Assembly: GCA_937862565.1 (NCBI GenBank)
Contig: CALMFT010000038.1
Span: 1-51,103 of the forward strand
Direction: 5' to 3'
Origin: an uncultured bacterium
GTDB lineage: Bacteria; Patescibacteriota; Gracilibacteria; Absconditabacterales; Absconditicoccaceae
Length of the DNA: 51,103 nt
Shown here: positions 10,157-21,181 of the stretch, piece by piece
Layout: each line of letters opens with the position of its first letter
Position numbering within the stretch: the stretch's first letter is position 1
Position numbers and translations under genes: made by a program
Notes under the pieces: model-generated
Database searches by the model: none
What the model saw: only the letters and a program-made list of their open reading frames with translations
Told to the model about the DNA's origin: nothing

Positions 10157-11317
10157 ATGACTGATTTTTTTTCACTCGAATCCTATGATTATGACTTGCC
10201 AGAAGATCTTATTGCCCAACAAGCGCATGATCCAGCTGATGAGTGTAAATTTATGATTATTAATAAATTTACTTGAGTAGTAGAACATAAAATATTCAAA
10301 GACCTCCAGAACCTCTTGGACTCTCAATCGGTGCTTTTTTTTAATAATTCAAAAGTACTTAAGGCTAGGATTCCGCTTTCCCACAAAGATATACGTGTAT
10401 TTAATCCTTGATGAGAAGAAATAACTGTTGATTGAGAATTATTTTATCTATCTCCGCTCCAGGAAGATTATTATTTTCTTGTAAGACCAGGGTCAAAACT
10501 CAAAACTGGTACGACTATCAAAATTGACAAGTTTCAATTAAATATCGGTGAAAACTTTGAACACGGTAGAAGAATTTTTGTAGATGGTGATATTTTTGAA
10601 CTTCTGGAAAAGTACGGACAAATGCCACTTCCTCCCTATGTTTCCTATGCTCAAGATAAAGTGGCTAGCTATCAACCAATTTTTGCCAAAACTCCCTGAT
10701 CGGTAGCTAGTCCGACTGCTAGTCTTCATTTCACAAAAACATTGCTAAATTGATTGAAATCAAAAGAGATATGCACCGACTTCGTGACATTACACGTGGG
10801 TATAGGAACGTTTAAATCTATGACGAGTTCAGATATTAAAGAACACGTAATTCATCATGAAACCTGTGAAGTGGATAGTGATATTTTCAAAAGAATTATG
10901 AATTATAAACTGAACAATAAACCTATCATAGCAGTAGGAACCACATCGTGTAGGACCTTGGAATCACTTCCTTATCTGTGGTTGAAGATAAATGATCAGA
11001 TTATTTCTGTTTGTGATACACAGACTATTCAATATTGGAATGAGCTGAGCTCTGGTTTGGATTCAAGCAAAACCTATATTAGTAACTACCGCATTGAAGG
11101 AGGGAAAATCCACTTTGATTGTTCTTTATATATCCTTCCTGGTTTTACTTTTAGCGTAATTGATCAGCTTATTACTAATTTCCATCTTCCCAAAAGTTCA
11201 CTGATGGTATTGGTGGCAAGTTTTATGGGGTATGATCTAATGATGCAATGCTATGAGACTGCAATAAAAAACCACTATGCATTCTACAGCTTTGGAGATG
11301 CAATGTGGATCTATTAG
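10157..11317 (+). CDS. queA: QueA, S-adenosylmethionine:tRNA ribosyltransferase-isomerase
   Basis: This 386-residue protein is assembled across at least six in-frame TGA codons. QueA converts 7-aminomethyl-7-deazaguanine in tRNA to epoxyqueuosine, using the ribosyl group of SAM. Family hallmarks are the N-terminal YDLPEDLIAQ, NNSKVLKAR, the central GSVASPTASLHFT (its first Gly is TGA-encoded), VTLHVGIGTF, VGTTSCRTLE, and C-terminal TNFHLPKSSLMVLVASFMG. Length and order agree with the family. No other queuosine genes are in the window, so the precursor may be salvaged. Confidence 0.95.
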
Positions 11318-11368
11318 TTTTATTGAATATTTGGAAGAAGCTGGTTCGTGTTGACTCGTGACTTGGGT

Positions 11369-11959
11369 TTATTCATCAAAGAGATTTTTGAAAGATTGAG
11401 GACTATTTTCTGGATTTGGCTGTTCTTCGTAATTATAATCCTGATTGATAGTAGTTTGTCTATGATTGTAGCTTACATTAAGCTTATAATTTCTTTGCAA
11501 GAACAGATAATCTACTACTAGACCGATAAGCAGCAACCCCCCCAGATAGTAATACCCTCGTCCTATGTTGGTTGTTTGTGTAAGACTTGATCTCAAATGA
11601 AGTATGATTTCTCCGAAGAAAATAAGAAGAAAGAAGATAGTCCCTTTGAGGAAGAATCTTGCATAAATATCGTTTCCTATTCCTGTAAATTTCAAAAATA
11701 ACGATTTAAACTTACCATTGATGCTCATTCCTGTATTTACCACTAGTATAATTAAGATACCAATACTTGTTTTTCGATGTTCAAGACCAACCAATCTAAT
11801 AGCTTGAGCTGAATCTTGACTTGTTACTGGAGCTATGTATGCAATAGGAAAGAGAATTATACCGACAAAAAATAAAATCACTATAAGAATATTGAGTTTA
11901 TCAAAAATTCACAAGCCAGAGACTGCTTCAGAAAACTTAGATCATTTATGTTTAAGCAT
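11369..11959 (-). CDS. predicted four-TM membrane protein (196 aa)
   Basis: The start at ATG 11957-11959 comes from reading two TGA codons as Gly (KHKGSKF and SGLGIF). About four hydrophobic segments are present: residues 23-45, 60-75, 101-116 and 131-147. The C-terminal tail is polar and rich in Asn, Gln and Glu. No family is recognised. It converges with queA. Confidence 0.6.
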
Positions 11960-12006
11960 GAATTCGTAGTATTAATTCATAAATACACGGTATTAGGTTT
12001 TTAGTT

Positions 12007-12474
12007 TTATTCTTTATAATCCATAACTACTTTTTGTAGTTTTTCAAGTACTTTTTTAGCATGGTCTGGAGCTGATATGTTTTTTCGTTCTTCGATAATT
12101 TTACCGGCTTTATTTAAGAGAAAGGTGCTTCTTACTGTGCCCATATACTTTTTACCAAACATTGATTTTTCTGCCCATGTTCCATATTTCTCATGTAATT
12201 CTCCTGTGTCATCAGTAATAAGCTGAAAATTCAGTTTATTTTTTTTCATAAAACCACAATGAGACTTGTGACTATCTTTTGATATTCCGATAATCTGACA
12301 ACCAAGTTCTTGAAACTTATCGGCTATTGACTGAAATTCTAAAGCTTCTAAAGTGCAACCAGGTGTGTTATCTTTGGGATAGAAATACAATATTGTGTAC
12401 TGAGACTGATCCAAGAGTTGTTGGAATGAAACCTGTTCTTCTTCTTGTTTTGCATTTGTTATGGAAATCAGCAT
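12007..12474 (-). CDS. bcp: PrxQ/Bcp-type thiol peroxidase
   Basis: The peroxidatic motif FYPKDNTPGCT is clear, followed by GISKDSHKSH and FQLITDDTGELHEKYG, typical of PrxQ/Bcp enzymes that reduce peroxides with thioredoxin. The usual resolving Cys five residues after the peroxidatic Cys is absent (GCTLEALEF), so it may act as a 1-Cys type. I chose the ATG at 12472-12474, giving 155 residues and the usual spacing to the Cys. A GTG at 12511-12513 would add 13 residues and overlap the upstream gene by 14 bases. It is probably in an operon with the FNR-like gene. Confidence 0.88.
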   Translation of the reverse strand: MLISITNAKQEEEQVSFQQLLDQSQYTILYFYPKDNTPGCTLEALEFQSIADKFQELGCQIIGISKDSHKSHCGFMKKNKLNFQLITDDTGELHEKYGTWAEKSMFGKKYMGTVRSTFLLNKAGKIIEERKNISAPDHAKKVLEKLQKVVMDYKE

Positions 12475-12499
12475 CTGATCAAAGTTGAGATATAAAAAC

Positions 12500-13243
12500 T
12501 TAATATTTTTCACACTTTATAGTATCTTTCTCGATACCAAAGGCAACTAATTGATCAATGATTTCATTCACAATTTCTGGTTTTCCGCAAATATAGCATA
12601 ACACTTCTCCTTGCTTACCTTGTAACCAGTCTGCAAACACCTCATTAATCTTTGTTGTCACGTAACCATTGTATTGATTAGGATAAATTTGCTCTTCCTG
12701 ACGAGAAAGACATAGCGAGTTAGAAACTTTATCATTGGTATAGGTTAGCAATGGAATTTGTTCTTCAGGAAACCATTGTTCAGATTTTTCTCCATGAAGA
12801 TGTAAAATATTCTGATATTTATTTGACTCTAATAAAGCTGAGAATATGCCATAAATTGGGCTAAGACCGCTACCTGTAGATATTAGCACAAAATTTTTAT
12901 CACTTATATCTTCTGGTAATTTCATATGTCATAGAGCTCAGATGACAGTTATTTTTTCTCCAATTTGAGCAGTATTCCAAAGTCGTTCCGTAAATACTCC
13001 ACCAGGAACTAATTTAATAATAAATCAAATGGTCTGATATTTTTGATATTCAGAAAAAGTGGTCGCTATGCTGTAAGATCTTTTTACTAGTGCCCCATTG
13101 ATTTCTACCCAAATCATGACAAACTGCCCTTCTTCAAAAATAAACTCAGGGTCATTAAGTTTTATTCTTACAAAATCCACTTGATGATTTGGGGAATAAC
13201 TATGTGAATCAAGAATTGCTTCGTATTGTTGAGGTTTATGCAT
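12500..13243 (-). CDS. ferredoxin/flavodoxin-NADP reductase-like flavoprotein
   Basis: This 247-residue protein includes in-frame TGA Gly codons. The order is that of the FNR family. An N-terminal beta-barrel has the FAD-binding RSYSIAT (residues about 55-61), a GGVFTERLW segment follows, and the NAD(P) domain has STGSGLSPIYGI and a late CGKPEIV motif. Such enzymes move electrons between NAD(P)H and an iron-sulfur protein or flavodoxin. No partner gene is adjacent; the following peroxiredoxin suggests a redox role. Confidence 0.82.
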
Positions 13244-13268
13244 GCAAAACAGTTAAAATAAGCAAAAT

Positions 13269-13353
13269 CGGTGAGACAGAGATTCGAACTCTGGGACCCT
13301 TTCGGATCACACACTTTCCAAGCGTGCGCTATAGACCACTCAGCCATCTCACC
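13269..13353 (-). tRNA. tRNA-Ser (GGA anticodon)
   Basis: Read on the minus strand, the acceptor GGTGAGA pairs with TCTCACC. The anticodon arm is CACGC-TTGGAAA-GTGTG, giving anticodon GGA. A long class II variable arm follows, and the T arm carries AGTTCGAATCT. The CCA end is not encoded. It lies between the FNR-like gene and the cysteine desulfurase gene, on their strand. Confidence 0.93.
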
Positions 13354-13372
13354 ATACTTCTTAGATAATTGT

Positions 13373-14575
13373 TTACAAAAATTCTTTGAGAACTTGGAAG
13401 AACTTCTCAATATCCTGTTTCGTAGTATAGATATAGAATGAAATTCTTAGACTAGGTGTAGTTATTTTGAGATAATTTGCAAGTGGATAGGCACAATGAC
13501 CGCCTACTCTCGTGCATATTCCCTTTTTATTAAGTTCTTCATTCAATTGAATCATAGACTGAGAGCTATTCTTAATCAGAAAGGTAAAGATTCCAATTCT
13601 ATTTTCTGATTGGAGATTGATACATTTTATCTTGTCAGACACTGTCTGACAAAGTTCCAAAGTATAATCAATAAGCTCCTTTTCGTATACTTCCCATCGT
13701 GAATATCCTCAGATGGACTCTCGATATTCCAAGGCGTAATATAAACTCACAATGCTAATAATATTGGGTGTACCTATTTCGAACTTTTCAATGTTAGTTT
13801 TGAGAGAGTGTTTTTCCATATTTACTTCCTCAACGATCCCCCCTCACAACAGTAAGGGCTCAAGTAAGCTTATGAAGCTATGTTTGATGTATCCAACCCC
13901 AAGTCAGCTATAGGCCAAGAACTTGTGAGCAGAGAAAACTAACATATCACAGTCGAGTTCTTTCACATCAATCTTGTAATTTGGCACTGCTTGGCTTGCA
14001 TCTACGATAAACAAGCAATCTTTTCAGATTATTTTTCTTAATCACTGAATTTGATTTTTTACTCAAAGCACGTTGGAACAAAGGCTAAGAGATACTAAGA
14101 CAGTTTTGTCAGACAAATTTGAAACAATGTCTAGACAAGAAATTTGAAAGTCGCTATCTAAGCCTATCCACTTGATAGACAGTTCAAACTTTTGTGCGAA
14201 TTTCTGTCGAACTAAAATATTTGCATGATGTTCTGCAACACTGAGCATTATTTCTCCTCATTTTTTAAAATAACCACTCGTCGCAAGTGATTGAGCAATC
14301 ATATTCATACAATAACTTGCATTATGAGAAAAGAAGACTTCATTTGGCTTACAGCCTATAAGATTCCCTATTTTTTCTTTTGTCTTATAATACAGATTAT
14401 CAGATTTTTCTGCTAAATCATAAGATCCACGTCCTATATTTGCGTAGGATTGTGTGATATATTCATTGGTTTTCTCTAGTACATAGGATGGTTTTTGGCT
14501 ACTGGATGCACTATCCAAATACACTAATTGTGGATTATTTGAAAATATTGGGAAGTCTTGACGACGTGAAGACAT
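13373..14575 (-). CDS. sufS: SufS/Csd-type cysteine desulfurase
   Basis: A 400-residue PLP enzyme is recovered by reading several TGA codons as Gly. It takes sulfur from cysteine for Fe-S clusters and thiolated tRNA. Features are YLDSASSSQKP at the N-terminus, AEHHANI, VDASQAVPNYKID, the PLP-lysine motif SAHKF, LLLGGG (two of these Gly are TGA), and the active-site loop RVGGHCAYP with the catalytic Cys. This is the group II (SufS/CsdA) arrangement. No suf scaffold genes are nearby. Its start is 11 bases after the murE stop. Confidence 0.93.
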
Positions 14576-14586
14576 AAAATATATAT

Positions 14587-15903
14587 TTAAATACTTAAAA
14601 ATTCTTTCAGCTTATCCATATCATTTCGAGGTGTTTTACCATAGTTAGTAAGTAAAAATTTCTCATGACCTTTACCAGCAAGAATAACGATATCGTTCTT
14701 CTGAGCAAGGCTGAGAGCGAGCTTGAGGGCGTACTCTCTCGTTGGCTGTATGAAATAGTTATCTCCTTCTTTACGAGTTATTCATTCATTAATTTGAGAT
14801 ATAATACTATAAGTACTTTCGGTTTGAGAATCATCTTCAGTTACGATTACAATATCGGATAGCTGATCAACTATTTTACCCATCTCAGATCTTTTATATA
14901 CATCTCTGAGTCCTGGAGCCCCAAATAAAGTAATCACTCTCCCGTTTCATTTGGTAGTTTTTGTATATTCAAGCAATGATTTGAGAGCAGCTGGAGTATG
15001 TGCAAAATCAACAATATAATGAATATCCTTATGATTTAATATATTTACTCTGCCATCGACAGGTAAAAATTCTTCGAGGGACTTAATAATCTTCTCCATA
15101 TCTATCTCCACGAGGATTCCCGTACTAATAGCCGCAAGCGCATTGTAGACGTTAAATTTGGCTGGTAATTGGAGCGTAAGCGGATAATTCTTCCCAAGAT
15201 ATCTTATCTCACAAGTAGTATGATCAAGTTTTTCAACAATGTTCTCAGCTTTCAGAGTACTTGAAAGATTGATTCCATAATCCATCTGCTTATCAAATAT
15301 CATTTCAGTAAGCCATTTTCTGCCATATTCATCATCTTTTGGCAATACAGCAAGTTTATTCGTCAGATTATTTTTTAATACATTTATAAAAAGTTTTTTC
15401 TTTGTGTCAGCGTAATCCTCCATATTATCATGAAAATCAAGATGTTCTGGAGTAATATTGGTCAACACCCCACATGAAAACGATATTCCTTCAAATCTTG
15501 ACTGAGAAAGACCGTGACTAGACGTCTCTATAACCGCATAGTTGAAACCTTGATTTTTAGCTTGAGCAAGGAGCTTATTGAGATCATAGACATTGAGACT
15601 GGTCATTTTTGTATCATTGAAGTTGGTCTGATCTCCAAATTTGATATTAGCAGTGCTTACCATTACGCAGTTACCAAGGTTGGTTTGAATAAGATGGTGA
15701 ATAAGATTACAGGTAGTGGTTTTCCCATCTGTACCCGTTACTCAGATCACAAACATCTGTGAACTTGGGTTACCATAAAGCATATTAGCAAGATTACCGT
15801 TCATTTTATGCCATACACTATATAAGAAAGTATTTTTTATCAGCGGAAACCATATCATATCCCAAAATATAATTTTTTTGAATATTCACAGAAGTTTACG
15901 CAT
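14587..15903 (-). CDS. murE: MurE-type Mur ligase
   Basis: This 438-residue ligase has several TGA-encoded Gly, including the first Gly of the P-loop segment GVTGTDGKTTT (about 54-64). MurE adds the third amino acid to UDP-MurNAc-dipeptide. Other features are ETSSHGLSQSR, LTNITPEHLDFH, VDFAHTPAAL, GAPGLRDVYKR and AGKGHE, in MurE order. The usual N-terminal UDP-binding domain is missing; in its place are about 50 residues rich in Phe, Ile and Trp (from MRKLLGIFKKIIFWDMIWF). The start at 15903 is set by the first ATG after reading TGA in MRKLLG. The third-residue specificity motif is not obvious. Confidence 0.87.
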
Positions 15904-16079
15904 AAGATATAAGTGTAATAGTAAAGCTAATGTATCTTATATTTGATTGTTGTGAAATTTCAAGAACAACTGAAAATACGATTTACTTCCTAGTTCGTTA
16001 TAATTCCCAATCTTTGATTGAAACTGAAGTCATAATGATTATGTTAGCAAGAATATTCTTTTATAAACTGAAGAACTGT

Positions 16080-16151
16080 AGGGGGTTAGTGTAGTGGTTC
16101 ACACAACGGTCTTCGAAACCGTTATGAGCAGTTCAAATCTGCTACTCCCTG
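16080..16151 (+). tRNA. tRNA-Arg (UCG anticodon)
   Basis: The cloverleaf is AGGGGGT/ACTCCCT (one G-T pair), D arm GTGT-ACAC, and anticodon arm ACGGT-CTTCGAA-ACCGT with anticodon TCG. A 4-base variable loop and T arm AGCAG-TTCAAAT-CTGCT follow. The discriminator is G and CCA is not encoded. A UCG anticodon reads CGA/CGN, so Arg is expected. It is not the UCA tRNA needed to read UGA as Gly; that tRNA must lie elsewhere. Confidence 0.82.
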
Positions 16152-16195
16152 AACTTATAATTATATTAAAAATTCATTAGTTAATAGTCATATGA

Positions 16196-16723
16196 CTATT
16201 TTTTATTATATGAAAAAGCGCCAGTAAAACCTGACGCTTTGGGATTTGATATTTTTTGATGTAGTCATGCGTTGTAAACTTCTTTCTGAAAAACCAGAAT
16301 TTCTTCGATTTTCTCAAATTTATTAGCTGAAGTCATTATGACTCCTTGTGCTATTCCAATGTAAACATCATCTTTATCATATTGAAGTAGTTTTAATACC
16401 TCAATTATGTAAAGATAAGGTGCTATAAAGATCAAATTATCTTTATGATCTTCGATCTTTTTTACCATCATGAGTGGATTGAGTCTTTCAGTCAATACTA
16501 GATAAGGGCTTTCCCATAAACAAGTGCTTGAAGCTCGACTAATCCCTTGAGCAGTAAATTCGCAGCTGTAATCATCCAATGATAAAATATCAAATTCTAC
16601 GAGTGGATACTTTGTCTTCAGTAATTTTTCTTCAAATGTTTCCATTTCTTTGTCGCCCTTTTGAGATAAACCTCTTGGAGAGCTACTAAAAGCTGGCACG
16701 AGCACTACAATTTTTTCTTTCAT
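16196..16723 (-). CDS. hypothetical protein (175 aa, or 152 aa if TGA were a stop)
   Basis: The protein begins MKEKIVVLVPAFSSSPRGLS and looks like a soluble alpha/beta domain. Cys and Trp occur in SSTCLWESPYLVL. The first TGA (16265-16267) follows VYNA. If it is Gly, as elsewhere, the frame runs another 22 codons through the hairpin at 16215-16240 to TAG at 16196-16198. If TGA acted as a stop here, the hairpin would be a normal downstream terminator. No family is recognised. Confidence 0.6.
16215..16240 (-). terminator. probable intrinsic terminator, inside the code-25 reading of the adjacent gene
   Basis: AAAGCGCCAG pairs with CTGACGCTTT apart from one C-A mismatch. On the minus strand the stem is followed by TTTTTC, as expected for the gene at 16723. 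The stem resembles the terminator at 4331. Confidence 0.6.
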
Positions 16724-16934
16724 GTTTTTTTGTTTTTTATTACACAGATATTAATGAACTTATTTAGTGAAGATTTTTTATATTTTTAAAGATGGAGAAC
16801 GCAAGACTCAATTAAACTATTTTTCCACTCCCCTAATTTTCTTTTTCTTTTCTCTCTTTTTCTGCATTGTGATAGTTATTAATAGCAGTGTCAAAGTTTG
16901 TCGTACTTTATTTATCCCTTATTTAAGCTATTTT

Positions 16935-19451
16935 ATGAGATACTTTTTTAACTTTGTCGTAGTGTGTCTAAGTTTGTCATATATCTATCAACCATCAATT
17001 TTAGTTAACTCTGAGGATTTTAGTTGAGAAAATCAAACTGGATTTATTTTCTCTGAAATGAATGAATCAGGAACTCAAATTCCAGACTTTCCTGCCATTC
17101 CTGAAATTCCATCAGGACAAATCATTCCTATTGATCCACCTGTAGATGTTCCTATAGAAGTGCCTCAAGTAAATACAGGAACTTTGCCTATATGAAGCGG
17201 AGATTTGAATACTTGAATCATAGTAGTCCCTGTTACAACCTGATTACAATACGGAGACATTATAATTACTGAGGTTTTCCCTTCTTCGTGAAACTGCCTT
17301 GATGAGTTTGTTAAACTTCATTTTAGTGTAGCCTATCAATGAATGGTAGAGCTTTATGGATTGGGTACAACTTCAGCAAGTGTAAAAGTATTTGTGGATG
17401 CATGAGCATGAGAAGATCTGATTATAGCTGATAGTATTGCAGGCATGATTCCCAATGATAACATCTTGCTTGTATCTACGGTTACCTTGACCAATGGAGG
17501 TGAAGTTCTGAAGGTAATAATTTCATGAACAGTGCTTGATGAAGTGAAGTATAGTGGCTTGGTGGGGACTCAATCTCTCGTATATACCCAATTGAGTGGA
17601 GCTCAAAGACTCTTTACTACAAACATTCCAGGATCTCCTGCTACTACTTGTAATGTTCTTCCCTCTCCTGTTCAGCTTACCTGAGGACTGTGATATTGTG
17701 ATATCAAACTTGATCAGATGTCGTACCTTGGAACGGGCTCTTATAGCCTATCTTTTCAATCTGTCTGACAAAGTTTGACATGATGTCTAACTAATAATTC
17801 ACTCTCAGGTGAACGAATTGTTAATGGTATATCTTTACCGCTATCCCAGTGTACATTGAATATACAAACACAACTGGGAGCAAATATTGTAGAGCTGAAA
17901 CTCTATGGTAACAATGGAACACTCTCTTGTTATGATCAATTCGTGTTTGCTACAAACTATGATATCGGAACCGTAAAACAATATGTAACTTCAAATACAG
18001 GTTCAGAAAAGGAAGTATGTAAAGAAGCCCCTAACTCTCAAAATTATTCAGATTGCGGACTCCAATTTCAGTGATCAAAACTTTGATTTTTTGCTGGTTA
18101 TTCTTTCAATTTTGTTTCTGTATTACATGGCAAACAACTTTCAAATACTCAAAAATCATATACCTGTAGTATCGATATGGGAGATGGAACCTATCTCGAC
18201 CAGTGTAACCCACCGAGTTATATTTATCAAAAACCATGAATTTATTCCGTGAATCTTGAAATCCTTGATAAAAACACCAATACATTGCTCTGTAAAACAA
18301 GAACATTTGTCAACGCCCCAATCAAGAAAACTGAAGCAACAAACTGGTATGAGTATCGATATGCTCTCAATATGAAACTCTCTGACTATTGCGAAGCAGT
18401 AAATCTGGATGGTCAGGATCAATATGAAACTGAAGAAGATGCTCCAATTTGTAGTATTGCTTCCGTAAAAGAGCTTTGTGCTAGCCTTCAGACGACAGGT
18501 TACGTTGAGGTAATTATTCCCACTGAGCAAGTAGAGGGTTCTCAATGCGATACAGGACTTCAGGATCTCAGATTATATTCAGTACTCCCCAATCCCAAGG
18601 GATCTGATAGCGAATTTGAACAGTTCACGCTTTATTACTCTGGTTTGAATATGTTGTCTGACATGTCTAACTACTCTGTCCAAGTAGGCAAGAAGAGCAT
18701 AGTTTTGAGTGGTAGTACCGCTTGATCAAGTTTTATTACTTTCACGGGTGGGTGGTCATTGGTAAACAATGGAATGTGTATAACTCTTTCTCATAGTTCA
18801 TGTGGAATCATTCAGAAACAGTGTTATCCTACAGTAAAAGAAGGGCAGGAATATATATTTGGAATGACAGGGGAAACATTGAACACAGAATCAACTCCTT
18901 CAAGTGTTAAAACCCGTATCGCCAAGCTCAACAATAAAATCACTGCACCGCAGTTCAAAAGCAGTACAAACAAGAAAGTGGAGCTAAGTTGTTCAGAAAA
19001 AATAAGTATTGCCAAACAAAAAGAGAAAGTAAAATATGATAAACTCAAAGTGTCCAGAGCCAATGATAAGATAAAATATAAAAACTCTCTCGATTTACGA
19101 ACACTCAAAGAACGCATAGCAAGAAATAATCGATCCTTGTATGAAAAAATGAATAAAGTGATCCTACAGACCCTCAAAGCAGACCGACCTTGAGTGTTGG
19201 AACAATCCTCCATCAATTCAGTCGCCAGTTCAGCGCATTTTCTGGAGTCCTTAATTAGTTCAGGTTATATATACACTATCAAAGATTCCATAAAACATAG
19301 TTATAAATACCTCAATAATATTTGATCCTATCTCAACCAAAAAGAAAATCCAACTACATTGGATATTGTTTATTCTGATCTAGGAGACTACCTACAGCTT
19401 CTAAATCGATATTCGATCAATAAAGAGAGCGTTCAGAAGATTAAAAAATAG
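16935..19451 (+). CDS. exported LTD-PKD-LTD surface protein (838 aa)
   Basis: The protein contains about 19 TGA-encoded Gly. I start at ATG 16935 because it gives a clean signal peptide (MRYFFNFVVVCLSLSYIYQ); a GTG at 16767 in the same frame would add 56 hydrophobic residues. A Pro/Ile/Val-rich stretch precedes a lamin-tail-like domain at about 105-180 (GDIIITEVFPSS). A PKD-like domain lies at about 382-450 (DMGDGTYLDQCNPPSYIY, then PGIYSVNLEI). A second LTD-like domain occupies about 545-635 (LRLYSVLPNPKGSDSEFEQF). The last 180 residues are lysine-rich and helical. LTD and PKD domains are beta-sandwiches common in secreted CPR proteins. It is followed 109 bases later by a lipoprotein gene. 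Confidence 0.78.
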
Positions 19452-19560
19452 TGTCAATCTGATTTGTAAATATGATTTTAGAATACTTTCAATTGTACTC
19501 TCAGTTGTTTTAGTTATTGTTTTCAGATCATTATTAAATTTACAAATTATTGACGAATCA

Positions 19561-21012
19561 ATGAAAATTAATGCTATTATATTGTGACTGAGTACTTGTT
19601 TACTGCTATGAGTTGGTGGTTGTACTTTTTGACCAGAACAAAAAAATGACTCGGTAAAAAATCCTGATTCAGGTTATTCACTTGAAGATTTACAAAAACA
19701 TATCAAAGATGAATCAACCAAAAATCCTGAAATAGCTTACCAAGAAAATAACAATGTAGACAATCTGTATGTATTGGTAGATTATTTACTGAGTGACTTT
19801 CAATACGAGAAGGCTGGTAGCTATTTTCAAGAGCTTATTGGTAAAACCAATGATCGAGATAGAGCCAGACTTATGAAAATTTTGATAAATAAACTCAATC
19901 CAGATCCTTGATACTACGACGTCATAAGTAATTTTCTCAAAGGTTATGTAGAATCATGAACTATCGCAAACGATGATGCAATATATTATAGTTTCACGCT
20001 CGATCTCCTCAATGATAAATTTAATAAAGAATCAATTAATAGTCTAACTGGAAAATATACAGTGTTTAAGAACGATCTGCGAAAGCAATATGACAATTAT
20101 CTGAGTTATAAAGACGTTTCTGATAATTATCTCACTTCTTTGTTTGCTGTGACTTATTTCAAGCGTCAAGAGTACGGTGTTGCTAAGAAGCTTTCTGAAA
20201 AAGTAATAGCTAAAGATCCAAAATATATCCTACCCTACCAAATCAAGGCCTACGTAGGGCTTATCACTAAAGAATATGAAAGTGCTAAGTCTTCTTTGGA
20301 TATATTGGTGCAAATCGATGCGGATAAGCTCGAACGATATCAATTTTTATTGTGACTTATCAATTACAATAAAAATGATCTGACGCAGTCACAAAACTAC
20401 TTCCTACAGATGAAGTCGCCAGTACTTAGAAAAGAATGATTGAGATATCTTATTGATCTAGAGAAAAAACAAAGAGCGGTATCAATTGAAAATGGAAGTC
20501 TGAAAGTCGATGGTTTTGACGAGCACGACAAAGCTATACTGAGATATCTTGAAGAATTATTTGCTCACGATTCGGCATCTTTAGTTCAACTCAAATCTAT
20601 TGATTATCAAACTGCTTTTGATTGGTACATCTATGATAGATTGCTTGTAGGAAGCGGAGGAGCCAACACCATCAAAAAATTGTATCTTACCTATCCTGAT
20701 GTATTGGATACCGCTTTAGAAAACTGTACAAACTATCTGAGCGGTGAGCAGTTTGTATGTCAGTACTGACAAGTAGGTAAACTACTGATTGACAGTAAAT
20801 GGCCAGAAGCTATAAAGTTACTGATACCATTAGTAAAAAAATACCCACAACGACAGACTTATTATATTATTGGGCTTTTGTACAAAGAACAAGGAAACCT
20901 AGAAAGCGCAAGAGCATACTTTAGCAAAGCACTCCAGACAGTCGATGTCAATCAAAAATCCCAGTTGTCAGACATGTTATTGGAGATACTCAATACTCAA
21001 GGTGGATCGTAA
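19561..21012 (+). CDS. TPR-repeat lipoprotein (483 aa)
   Basis: A lipoprotein signal peptide ends in GVGGC, with three TGA Gly codons just before and after the lipobox region. The mature part is helical, with TPR-like repeats. Examples are VTYFKRQEYGVAKKLSEKVI / AKDPKYILPYQIKAYVGLIT around 200-240, and GLLYKEQGNLESARAYFSKA near the C-terminus. TPR lipoproteins often serve as envelope scaffolds or secretion partners. Lgt (3466) would be the enzyme that modifies it. It sits between the LTD-PKD protein and the Rad50-like ATPase. The partner is unknown. Confidence 0.8.
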
Positions 21013-21181
21013 TATGAATAGAAGTAATGTTTGTAAGCAAAAACTTATAATACAGTATTGCATATTCAAAGTTGCTAACGCGATAACAATAAAGATAACT
21101 ATCATCAAGAGAAAAATATCATAAAACATACAATTATATTCTGAAGTTCAAATTTATTATACTGTGCCAAAAACATTCTCT

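Noticed and set aside
16080-16151. The glycine UGA-reading tRNA
   Set aside because: The anticodon loop CTTCGAA gives UCG, not UCA, so this tRNA cannot be the UGA decoder by standard pairing.
16767-16934. GTG-initiated N-terminal extension of the LTD-PKD protein
   Set aside because: The internal ATG at 16935 gives a proper signal peptide; the extension would put extra hydrophobic sequence before it.
17596-17778. Alternative-frame ORF inside the LTD-PKD gene
   Set aside because: The main frame is continuous through this region when TGA is read as Gly; this ORF is a shadow.
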